Assembly: GCA_947396885.1 (NCBI GenBank)
Contig: OX377202.1
Span: 63,894,643 to 63,958,642, forward strand
DNA from: Heligmosomoides polygyrus polygyrus
Lineage: Eukaryota > Nematoda > Chromadorea > Rhabditida > Heligmosomidae
Length of the DNA: 64,000 nucleotides
Direction of reading: 5' to 3'
Position numbers and translations under genes: made by a program. Of the stretch, positions 42,401 to 44,639 are shown piece by piece; position 1 is the first letter of the stretch, and each line of letters opens with the position of its first letter. Below the pieces are notes generated by a model, which did no database searches, had not been told where the DNA came from, and saw only the letters and a program-made list of their open reading frames with translations.

Positions 42401-42831
42401 TCAAAACGCAAAACAAAAGGTACTCCATATATAATCGTCTTACACAATCGTTCCTATCTTCGCGAAAATTCTGAGCTCAAAAGCCGACCCTATTCCACTT
42501 CGAATAGCTGGTGTTTAACACGTTTCTGGTAACTTGGTGAACACCAGGGTCAACAACCGCTTGCCGCTCTCTAACGGTGAAAATACCCCTGATATGACAC
42601 TTATTCAGCATCAGGTTTGGCGGTATTTTCATCGTTAAAGGGCGGTAAGGTGTTGGTGAATCTAGCCCCAGCTAGCGGCAATCAAAGCAACTCTACAGTT
42701 GGGTGTAACAGAACTCTAGATTTACACTAGCCGTGCTGATCGAAGTATATTCAAAGATTTTGTTTCAGGGAAAAGGACAGTGCGCGACATACTGGCTTAT
42801 GCACAAAGATCGTGCGTTCTTCAACTCTTGA
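294..42831 (+). CDS. Receptor-type guanylyl cyclase (gcy family), 3' part of gene, 22 exons
   Basis: Membrane receptor converting GTP to cGMP; nematode members act mostly in sensory neurons. Exons at 294-441, 3843-3931, 5876-5956, 7093-7127 (tentative), 7158-7256, 8338-8422, 8587-8745, 8986-9093, 12850-12921, 12976-13078, 13163-13261, 16478-16578, 16723-16825, 16931-17001, 17603-17679, 17954-18094, 18519-18642, 18721-18789, 30055-30159, 30235-30366, 36879-37010 and 42769-42831 join to 2196 nt (732 codons including stop) with matching phases. Order: end of the extracellular ligand-binding domain, transmembrane helix, kinase-homology domain without HRD/DFG catalytic motifs, dimerisation coiled coil, class III cyclase domain. 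Metal-binding Asp residues (FTDVVGF, GDAYMVV), guanine-specifying Glu and Cys ([14 protein letters not shown]) and transition-state Asn/Arg (NMASR) are present. The 5' exons lie outside the window. Introns reach 11 kb and carry most transposons here. I cannot assign the exact paralogue. Confidence 0.93.
442..1963. other. Intron sequence without recognisable content
   Basis: AT-rich intron of the guanylyl cyclase gene up to the Tc1-like insertion. Short ORFs here have no recognisable motifs and no convincing splice context. Confidence 0.5.
1966..2880 (+). mobile_element. Tc1/maT-like DNA transposon with 197-bp inverted arms
   Basis: The ends read CAGGGTGAACCAAAAT and its inverse and are flanked by TA (1964-1965 and 2881-2882), the target duplication of the Tc1/mariner superfamily. 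Arms 1966-2162 and 2684-2880 are reverse complements with no net indel, and the arms include sequence coding for the transposase C-terminus. The left end is therefore an inverted copy of the right end, and the N-terminal DNA-binding half of the transposase is missing. It lies in the first gcy intron of the window. Confidence 0.85.
2164..2683 (+). pseudogene. Transposase fragment, DD37D-type (maT/Tc1-like)
   Basis: Catalytic-core remnants appear in three frames: [10 protein letters not shown] (first Asp), QQDSAPAH (second Asp) and NPMDYSVW (third Asp). About 37 residues lie between the second and third Asp, as in nematode maT-type transposases. VMVWGGI and [11 protein letters not shown] between them are typical of the family. 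At least two frameshifts and the loss of the N-terminus make it non-functional. Confidence 0.82.
2883..3842. other. Intron sequence without recognisable content
   Basis: Remainder of the intron between the Tc1 derivative and the next gcy exon. No motif recognised. The ORF reading into the exon from 3650 is an open extension upstream of the acceptor, not established coding sequence. Confidence 0.45.
3843..3931 (+). CDS. gcy exon: extracellular domain
   Basis: Encodes [20 protein letters not shown] and [10 protein letters not shown], matching the LDD-R-PYYSAFF stretch of nematode guanylyl cyclase ectodomains. Acceptor GTGCAG, donor CAG/GTAAAT. It starts two bases into the Gly codon left open by the previous exon and ends in phase 0. 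Confidence 0.87.
4339..4372. repeat. Short hairpin
   Basis: Perfect 15-bp inverted arms (CAGCAACAAGGAATG and its complement) separated by 4 bases inside an intron. The surrounding DNA is rich in GCAACA/TGCTGC triplets. Function unknown. Confidence 0.6.
4871..5509. mobile_element. piggyBac-type non-autonomous element (MITE)
   Basis: Flanked by TTAA on both sides (4867-4870 and 5510-5513), with termini CCCATTGACGACCGCGCGGC and its near-perfect inverse. TTAA plus CCC/GGG termini is the piggyBac signature. A subterminal block of about 26 bp (GACCGCGCGGCCCAATTT...) is repeated near the left end. No transposase is recognised; the reverse ORF overlapping its right end has no motif I know. Confidence 0.82.
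5876..5956 (+). CDS. gcy exon: extracellular cysteine-containing segment
   Basis: Encodes [14 protein letters not shown] followed by [13 protein letters not shown]; the CDG...CF pair matches the conserved cysteine motif of nematode receptor guanylyl cyclases before the membrane. Acceptor CTTCAG, donor ATC/GTGAGT, 81 nt, phase 0 at both ends. Confidence 0.85.
6070..7045 (-). mobile_element. Mariner transposon remnant
   Basis: Read on the - strand, scattered frames carry mariner transposase pieces. One is a second-Asp region with the Asp lost ([13 protein letters not shown] in place of the usual HDNARPH), followed by NELN and the remains of the [12 protein letters not shown] motif. Multiple frameshifts and stops, plus a G run at about 6641-6652, break the frame. 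The ends are approximate: a GGCCGGAAAGTT-like terminus near 6078 only loosely matches one near 7035. It sits between the ectodomain and transmembrane exons of the gcy gene. Confidence 0.7.
7093..7127 (+). CDS. Tentative small gcy exon, juxtamembrane
   Basis: A strong donor (TTGAG/GTAAGAG) ends a 35-nt segment that would read [12 protein letters not shown] into the GEKCDY of the next exon. The phases fit both neighbours. The segment is shorter than the usual juxtamembrane region and the acceptor (CACTAG) is weak, so the boundaries are uncertain. Confidence 0.4.
7158..7256 (+). CDS. gcy exon: transmembrane helix
   Basis: Reads GEKCDYT, then a hydrophobic stretch ([19 protein letters not shown]), then positively charged ILRRY. 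This is the single membrane span with a cytoplasmic stop-transfer. Acceptor TTGCAG, donor TTG/GTACGT; the codon TG-T is completed by the exon at 8338. Confidence 0.9.
8338..8422 (+). CDS. gcy exon: start of kinase-homology domain
   Basis: Encodes [20 protein letters not shown] and DEEQVKSM. The PWR-FRDDMQ motif opens the intracellular kinase-homology region in nematode GCYs. Acceptor TTACAG, donor ATG/GTGAGC, ends in phase 0. Confidence 0.92.
8587..8745 (+). CDS. gcy exon: kinase-homology domain
   Basis: Contains [29 protein letters not shown] and [12 protein letters not shown]. These correspond to the N-lobe around the former ATP-binding Lys region of the pseudokinase. Acceptor TTTCAG, donor AGA/GTAAGG, 53 codons in phase 0. 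Confidence 0.93.
8986..9093 (+). CDS. gcy exon: kinase-homology domain
   Basis: Encodes [20 protein letters not shown] then [13 protein letters not shown]. These are the HDNVNPF and [10 protein letters not shown] signatures of receptor guanylyl cyclase kinase-homology domains. Acceptor TTCAG, donor CAG/GTGAGT. Confidence 0.94.
9628..12425 (+). mobile_element. RTE-A copy 1: non-LTR retrotransposon, degenerate
   Basis: From a 5' region shared with copies 2-4 it reads an APE-type endonuclease ([32 protein letters not shown]; about 9958-10270). A linker follows, then reverse transcriptase pieces: [34 protein letters not shown] and [11 protein letters not shown], where YADD would be expected. A C-terminal [20 protein letters not shown] follows at about 12340-12400. 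Frameshifts and stops split it into many frames. The 5' region carries an 11-12 G run. It fills the gcy intron 9094-12849 in the sense orientation. RTE-like clade assignment is by motif resemblance. Confidence 0.85.
12850..12921 (+). CDS. gcy exon: kinase-homology domain
   Basis: Encodes [18 protein letters not shown] and VKDITM, continuing directly from CSRGTLQ. Acceptor TTTAG; the donor is the weaker ATG/GTTGGT. 24 codons, phase 0. Confidence 0.92.
12976..13078 (+). CDS. gcy exon: pseudokinase catalytic-loop region
   Basis: Encodes [20 protein letters not shown], then [17 protein letters not shown] replaces the HRD catalytic-loop motif and TDYG replaces DFG, so this is a kinase-like regulatory domain, as in all receptor guanylyl cyclases. 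Acceptor TTGCAG, donor ATG/GTTTGT, ends one base into Gly. Confidence 0.93.
13163..13261 (+). CDS. gcy exon: kinase-homology domain activation-segment region
   Basis: Reads [20 protein letters not shown] then [11 protein letters not shown]. It fits the variable acidic stretch that follows LTDYG in the family. Acceptor TCAAG, donor CAG/GTGAGG. Phases 1 in and 1 out agree with both neighbours. Confidence 0.85.
14050..15425 (-). mobile_element. RTE-A copy 2: rearranged fragment
   Basis: On the - strand about 14450-15425 holds the 5' region and endonuclease ([35 protein letters not shown]). A short reverse-transcriptase remnant ([14 protein letters not shown]) lies at about 14060-14200. The central part is deleted. 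It keeps its 5' end, unlike the 5'-truncated copies LINEs usually leave. It lies antisense in a gcy intron. Confidence 0.78.
15448..15550. repeat. TTCGAA-rich palindromic cluster
   Basis: Within about 100 bp the motifs TTCGAA, TTCGAG and ATTCGAAT recur on both strands, next to the 5' end of RTE-A copy 2. It resembles a subterminal repeat zone of a DNA transposon, but no matching far end was found; a few TTCG motifs also occur at 16090-16130. Confidence 0.45.
15838..15930 (-). mobile_element. Small mariner fragment
   Basis: Resembles the part of the mariner at 6290-6370 just after the second catalytic Asp; both share GGTGGGTGAGGGAGAACTT. On the - strand it reads about [14 protein letters not shown], like mariner [12 protein letters not shown]. 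Only this stub is recognisable. Confidence 0.5.
16478..16578 (+). CDS. gcy exon: kinase-homology C-lobe with 18-bp duplication
   Basis: Encodes [20 protein letters not shown] followed by [18 protein letters not shown] is the pseudokinase counterpart of APE. The 18-bp unit CAAAACTGGATAAAACAG occurs twice in tandem (16543-16560, 16561-16578); only the second copy abuts a GT donor, so the protein should carry six extra residues. Acceptor TTCCAG, donor CAG/GTAGAT. Confidence 0.92.
16723..16825 (+). CDS. gcy exon: kinase-homology C-lobe
   Basis: Encodes [20 protein letters not shown] then [27 protein letters not shown] is the conserved helix-F region (the DVWSFG equivalent). Acceptor TTGCAG, donor ATG/GTAGGG. 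Confidence 0.93.
16931..17001 (+). CDS. gcy exon: kinase-homology C-lobe
   Basis: Encodes [20 protein letters not shown] then [11 protein letters not shown] leads into DCW in the next exon, as in the family. Acceptor GCTAG, donor CAG/GTACAT. The junction with the previous exon is in phase, but a few residues usually found before this point (an LVERVRDG-like stretch) are missing. Confidence 0.85.
17002..17602. other. Intron without recognisable content
   Basis: A 601-bp gcy intron with no repeat or ORF that I recognise. Confidence 0.6.
17603..17679 (+). CDS. gcy exon: end of kinase-homology domain
   Basis: Encodes [20 protein letters not shown] then DAILK. DCW...RPS-RRVR is the strongly conserved end of the kinase-homology region. 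Acceptor TTTAAG, donor GAC/GTAAGA; phase 2, completed as Thr by the next exon. Confidence 0.94.
17954..18094 (+). CDS. gcy exon: dimerisation coiled coil
   Basis: Encodes [20 protein letters not shown], then [19 protein letters not shown] heptads and [10 protein letters not shown]. This is the signalling helix that pairs the two cyclase domains. Acceptor CTTTAG, donor CAA/GTAATT; phase 2 out. Confidence 0.95.
18519..18642 (+). CDS. gcy exon: cyclase domain, first metal-binding Asp
   Basis: Encodes [20 protein letters not shown] then [14 protein letters not shown] and GTSTPLE. The Asp in FTDVVGF binds Mg/Mn in class III cyclases. Acceptor TGTCAG, donor GAG/GTAAGG. Confidence 0.96.
18721..18789 (+). 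CDS. gcy exon: cyclase domain
   Basis: Encodes [20 protein letters not shown] then GYK. It continues STPLE-VVNLLN and leads to VETIGD in the next exon. Acceptor CCTAG, donor AAG/GTTCGC. The following intron is 11.3 kb. Confidence 0.95.
19428..20689 (+). mobile_element. Tc1/maT-like transposon, near full length, inactive
   Basis: The ends are inverted repeats beginning CAGGGTGCGCATTA, with TA on the right side and CA on the left. On the + strand there is a helix-turn-helix region ([20 protein letters not shown], then [14 protein letters not shown]). Catalytic pieces follow: SDEKIFTIE (first Asp), FQQDSAP (second) and [11 protein letters not shown] (third). These lie in three frames separated by frameshifts and a stop (TAA at about 20196). 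It has the same general architecture and CAGGGTG terminus as the element at 1966-2880. Confidence 0.85.
21330..21404 (+). tRNA. tRNA-like gene, possibly a tRNA pseudogene
   Basis: Acceptor-stem halves GCGCCGG and CTGGCGC pair with one G-U. An A box (TGGTGTAATGG), a perfect T arm (GCGGG-TTCGAGT-CCCGC) and a TTTT pol III terminator at 21410-21413 are present. The D stem pairs poorly and the anticodon stem CCCGC/GAGGG has one mismatch; the 7-base loop would give anticodon GGT (Thr) but lacks the usual T33. The imperfections suggest a pseudogene or tRNA-derived sequence. Confidence 0.5.
23230..23360 (+). mobile_element. tRNA-derived SINE, copy 1
   Basis: A-box-like TAGCGAAGTTGGAGGAG and B-box GGTTCGGATTT are spaced as in a tRNA, followed by CCAGGCCAACCAAGCCTT...ATCCCTCC. 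The same 120-bp arrangement recurs inverted at 41750-41870, which shows that it is a dispersed repeat. An ORF across it is incidental. Confidence 0.7.
23734..23879. mobile_element. Short piggyBac-like MITE
   Basis: The left end TTAACACGTTGACGAC and right end GTTCGACAACGTGTTCA are imperfect inverted repeats related to the TTAA-flanked element at 4871. An internal palindrome GTGTGACACGATGTCGTGTCAC lies between them. The right flank is TTCA rather than TTAA, so an intact target duplication is not seen. Confidence 0.5.
26282..26330. repeat. Hairpin near the 5' end of RTE-B copy 1
   Basis: AGAGAGCC and GGCTCTCT pair around CGAA, and GATCCCTC pairs imperfectly with GAGGGAGATC further out. It marks the approximate 5' boundary of the retrotransposon; a role in its transcript is only a guess. 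Confidence 0.45.
26400..27400 (+). mobile_element. Penelope-like retroelement remnant with GIY-YIG endonuclease
   Basis: On the + strand [20 protein letters not shown] then [15 protein letters not shown], then [20 protein letters not shown] and [14 protein letters not shown]. This matches the linker-CxxC-GIY-YIG-GETxR-R-KEH order at the C-terminus of Penelope-like proteins (27050-27230). Tyr of YIG is Cys here, and frameshifts and stops are present. Imperfect inverted repeats of about 85 bp, sharing ATTTATAAGATGATCTA, lie at 26402-26485 and 27314-27398. The reverse transcriptase part is absent. Confidence 0.75.
27591..29390 (+). mobile_element. RTE-A copy 3: internally deleted
   Basis: The 5' region (CTCCACGTGTTGCCACTGG, 27608 onwards) matches copy 1. 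It jumps from the start of the endonuclease to reverse transcriptase pieces ([35 protein letters not shown] in place of YADD). C-terminal [20 protein letters not shown] and [20 protein letters not shown] (29220-29280) follow. The tail is purine-rich. Several deletions remove most of the protein. Sense orientation in the gcy intron. Confidence 0.8.
29391..30054. other. Intron sequence without recognisable content
   Basis: Unique-looking DNA between RTE-A copy 3 and the next gcy exon; no motif recognised. Confidence 0.5.
30055..30159 (+). CDS. gcy exon: cyclase domain, second metal-binding Asp
   Basis: Encodes [20 protein letters not shown] then [15 protein letters not shown]. Glu of VETIGD contacts guanine and Asp of GDAY binds metal. 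Acceptor GCTCAG, donor GAG/GTATGC, 35 codons. Confidence 0.96.
30235..30366 (+). CDS. gcy exon: cyclase domain, substrate-specificity Cys
   Basis: Encodes [32 protein letters not shown] and [12 protein letters not shown]. Cys in RYCLFGDT is the guanylyl-specific residue. Acceptor TTTCAG, donor ACG/GTAAGT, 44 codons. Confidence 0.96.
30367..31669. other. Intron sequence without recognisable content
   Basis: Start of a 6.5-kb gcy intron. No transposon protein or structured repeat recognised before the Harbinger-like MITE. Confidence 0.5.
31675..31835. mobile_element. Harbinger-like MITE
   Basis: Long inverted ends (GGCCTCTGTTATACTCCCGC and GGGAGCATCCGCGGA, inverted at 31801-31835) are flanked by TTA on both sides (31672-31674 and 31836-31838), a 3-bp duplication typical of PIF/Harbinger. 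No coding capacity. The short GC-rich centre could let the whole unit fold into a hairpin. Confidence 0.75.
31839..31890. mobile_element. Left end of a second Harbinger-like MITE
   Basis: Starts immediately after the TTA that closes the first MITE and reads GGCCCCTGTTATACTCCCGC, 19 of 20 bases identical to the first terminus. No matching right end was found downstream, so it is truncated or was rearranged with the inverted repeats that follow. Confidence 0.55.
31970..32377. repeat. Interleaved inverted repeats, order A-B-A'-B'
   Basis: A (31970-32045) is inverted as A' (32176-32251). B (32051-32178) is inverted as B' (32253-32377). B is 3 nt longer than B' because of a T run (GGTTTTTTG versus GGTTTG). 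The arms are otherwise nearly identical, so duplication is recent. The repeats cross rather than nest: A/A' encloses B, and B/B' encloses A'. Long ORFs on both strands here are by-products of the palindromic GC-rich sequence. Confidence 0.88.
32373..32433. repeat. 21-bp-stem hairpin
   Basis: CAACGCTCCGCGGGACGACAG (32373-32393) is perfectly inverted at 32413-32433, with a 19-base loop. It overlaps the end of B' and closes the inverted-repeat complex. Confidence 0.75.
32872..33352. repeat. Degenerate minisatellite, TTCACTGGTCCCC-like units
   Basis: About 480 bp made of imperfect 13-22-bp units built on TTCACTGGTCCCC / TTTACTGGTCCC, strongly C/T-biased, with C runs near 33104 and 33337. It directly precedes the 5' end of RTE-B copy 2. 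ORFs across it are compositional artefacts. Confidence 0.75.
34426..34602. mobile_element. CCAG-flanked MITE, copy 1, almost a perfect hairpin
   Basis: Arms of about 83 bp (34427-34509, 34520-34602) beginning GGCCGGATTCATCAACGAC are inverted around a 10-base loop. CCAG lies on both sides (34422-34425, 34603-34606). Removing the element and one CCAG restores alignment with RTE-B copy 1, which supports CCAG or CAG as the target duplication. Confidence 0.82.
34853..35011. mobile_element. CCAG-flanked MITE, copy 2
   Basis: Ends GGCCGGATTCATCAAC and GTTGATGAATCGGGTC, with CCAG on both sides (34849-34852, 35012-35015). Interrupts the same RTE-B copy. The flanks rejoin to match [22 protein letters not shown] sequence of RTE-B copy 1. 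Its interior (GATAAGATAAGAGTCAGG...) differs from copy 1. Confidence 0.8.
36879..37010 (+). CDS. gcy exon: cyclase domain, catalytic Asn/Arg
   Basis: Encodes [20 protein letters not shown], then [14 protein letters not shown] and [10 protein letters not shown]. Asn and Arg of NMASR stabilise the transition state in class III cyclases. Acceptor CTCAG, donor AAG/GTGATC, 44 codons. Confidence 0.96.
37011..39092. other. Intron sequence, mostly featureless
   Basis: Part of the last gcy intron. Contains a small tandem duplication (ATGCTTAAGGATAG twice, about 37590-37625). A GGTCTATGCTATACTTCGG / GTAGTATAAACGGGGCCTAA pair at about 38496 and 39071-39091 loosely resembles Harbinger-like ends. No gene seen. 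Confidence 0.4.
39093..40396. repeat. Inverted repeat pair enclosing a CR1-like fragment
   Basis: About 60 bp at 39093-39152 is inverted at 40337-40396; the two share TGGGTCAGGCTTTCGCGAT and flanking similarity. The pair could be the ends of a DNA transposon that captured or was invaded by the LINE fragment between them. No target duplication identified. Confidence 0.5.
39470..40085 (-). pseudogene. CR1/Jockey-like reverse transcriptase fragment
   Basis: On the - strand: [14 protein letters not shown], then [24 protein letters not shown] (the GVPQGSVLSPVLF motif, degraded), [12 protein letters not shown] (FADD degraded to FADN), [10 protein letters not shown] and KDLGFHYNN. This is the order of a non-LTR reverse transcriptase palm and thumb, distinct from the RTE families nearby. 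Stops and frameshifts throughout. Confidence 0.75.
41105..41297. mobile_element. CCAG-type MITE, copy 4 (divergent)
   Basis: Left end GCGTCGGATTCATTAAGG and right end GTTGACGAATATGGCCCC are imperfect inverts and match the GGCCxGATTCATCAAC termini of the other copies. ACCAG follows on the right; the left flank has diverged. Interior GGTTTGGCGGTA is shared with copy 5. Confidence 0.65.
41750..41870 (-). mobile_element. tRNA-derived SINE, copy 2
   Basis: Inverted relative of the sequence at 23230-23360: on the - strand TAGCACAGTTGGAGAAGGTG (A-box-like), CTAGTTCGGATTTCC (B-box) and GGCCAACCAAGCCTTCCATC. Divergence between the copies is moderate. Confidence 0.68.
42548..42667. mobile_element. CCAG-flanked MITE, copy 5 (short)
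   Basis: GGTCAACAACCGC ... GGTGAATCTAGCC between two CCAG sequences (42544-42547, 42668-42671). Shares GGTTTGGCGGTATTTTCA with copy 4. It lies about 100 bp upstream of the terminal gcy exon. Confidence 0.65.
42769..42831 (+). CDS. gcy terminal exon with stop codon
   Basis: Encodes [20 protein letters not shown] then TGA. GKG-x-C-x-TYWL is the conserved end of the cyclase domain. Acceptor TTTCAG; phase 0 from the exon at 36879. Only 11 residues follow TYW-L, so the C-terminal tail is short. Confidence 0.94.
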   Translation, partial: GKGQCATYWLMHKDRAFFNS

Positions 42832-43391
42832 TGAAACCCAATCACAGCTGAGCTCTGCATTATTTGCCATTCCCTTTTTCTGTACAGAACCACTGTAGCC
42901 ATACGATTTTGCATGAGAACTAAATTTGAACGAGACATTCATGATTGTCCGTGTTATATCGTAGAGTAGATCATTCGGTCCAAATACTGTTGTGAAATTC
43001 ATGTTTATTTCCAATCGCATGTGTGTGCAATGAAAAGAAGAGACTAGCATGATCACTCACCTGTGCACCTCTTTTAAAACCGTTTTTCGTTGATAAACAA
43101 GATGACGTGCATGCCACACTCCTCCGCAGCTTTAATGATTTCTGACACAAGGCGAATGTTTGAAAAACATGTCAACAACAATCTATCTCAATGGTATGCC
43201 GGAACCTCAAAAACGAATACTGTAGGAAGAATCTCCGTCCTCGAGAGAGTAGCGAAACATGTTTTGTTTTTGCCGAATCCTTCAGGCTAACGAGTAGGAG
43301 GCGCTGAAATTTCCGTGCATAGTTAACAAAGGTTGATCAACGATCCGATGGCACGAGTTTACACCTCAAGGGCCACGGCGCTGCTGGGATC

Positions 43392-43500
43392 CATGGCTTG
43401 GGTGACGCAGTGGTTGAGGTTATGCTTCACGGACGTCACGTGGAGGGTTCGATTCCTGCAGCACGTCGGCTTCCTTCTCGAGCATGAAGAGTCTCTCCAT
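43392..43500 (+). mobile_element. tRNA-derived SINE-like repeat, second family
   Basis: A-box GTGACGCAGTGGTTGAGG and B-box GGTTCGATTCCTGC, with tRNA-like spacing, followed by unrelated sequence (CGTCGGCTTCCTTCTCGAGC). The A/B boxes do not match the SINE at 23230, so it derives from a different tRNA. Only one copy seen in the window. Confidence 0.55.
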
Positions 43501-44639
43501 AGTATTCGTTCTTGCCGTTCCGACGCACCGTTGAGACAGTCCCTTGTAGGTGCATGTTTCCCATTCGCTTGCGCTCCGCGTGTCAGAGAATATCGACCTG
43601 GCAACGTGTTACAAATTACGAGCGACTAACGATATGTATGTAATAGCAACTTCAATTGAAAAACAACGAAAAGGAAGGGGTTGGTTTGGTTTTGTTACTA
43701 CACGCTTGAGCGAGCTGCCCATGCATAACGATAAGCAAGCAGATACGCATGCTCTGATATGCAGAAGCACTCACGCCTTGCACTCATCCCTGATTACGCA
43801 ACTCTTTTACAAACCAGAGACTTTTAAAACACATGGGACGTTTTTATAGTCCACATCGACCTTTTCTTACCGAACTGGACACGCTTCCAGGATGTGAAAA
43901 TGCTACTTCTGTTGTAAACATTCGGTCGAAGACATCGTAGAGATTTTGGAAGGTTCGGGATGTTCTGCAGTAAAATTTCGGAGTTCCCATAGCTTACCCC
44001 AGCTTAATCACAGTTAATCGGAACTCCAGTCCGAAGCCGTCCTCTTTTAACAAACGTCGGTATCTCACATTGTAATCATACTATCTTGTACATATCTTGT
44101 ACCTATCTGTACCTACCTTGTACGAAGAACTCAGCAAGCTTGAGGTTTCAATAGAAAAGCAGCTTCGCCGAGGGCTCTGCAGGAAGCGATTATTGGGGCT
44201 AACCAACATTTCTAGAAAATAACCCTACCCAGGGTTGTTCTAGGGCAAGACGTCTAAATGTCGAGGTTCCTAGGATCTATGAGCCAAGATTTAATTTTGT
44301 TCACGGATTGTATTGAATTAGAGGTGTAGAAAAAATTCAAAAAAAAAAAACGCTCGCAAACAAAACTGCTTGTCCTAGAATGACTGTGGGTAGGATTGTC
44401 TCCACATCCGGTTCGAAAATCGAAAATTGCTGCCAGGTTAGCCCTAATGATCGTTTCCTGCAGAGCCGAAGTTGCTCTTCTAACCCTGAGCCTTCCTCAG
44501 ATTTCGGTACAAATATTAGTAAGAAATTGAAAGCCTTCAGTCATTTTTGATTTCTCTAATGTAAATGCTCCCACAAATGCTCTCTCGTGCTCTCGCATTA
44601 GTTTTGATAAGCGCTAACATTACATTACTTTGATACTTT
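43500..44639. other. Intergenic DNA without recognisable content
   Basis: No conserved protein segment or repeat recognised; an A run lies at about 44340. Confidence 0.5.
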
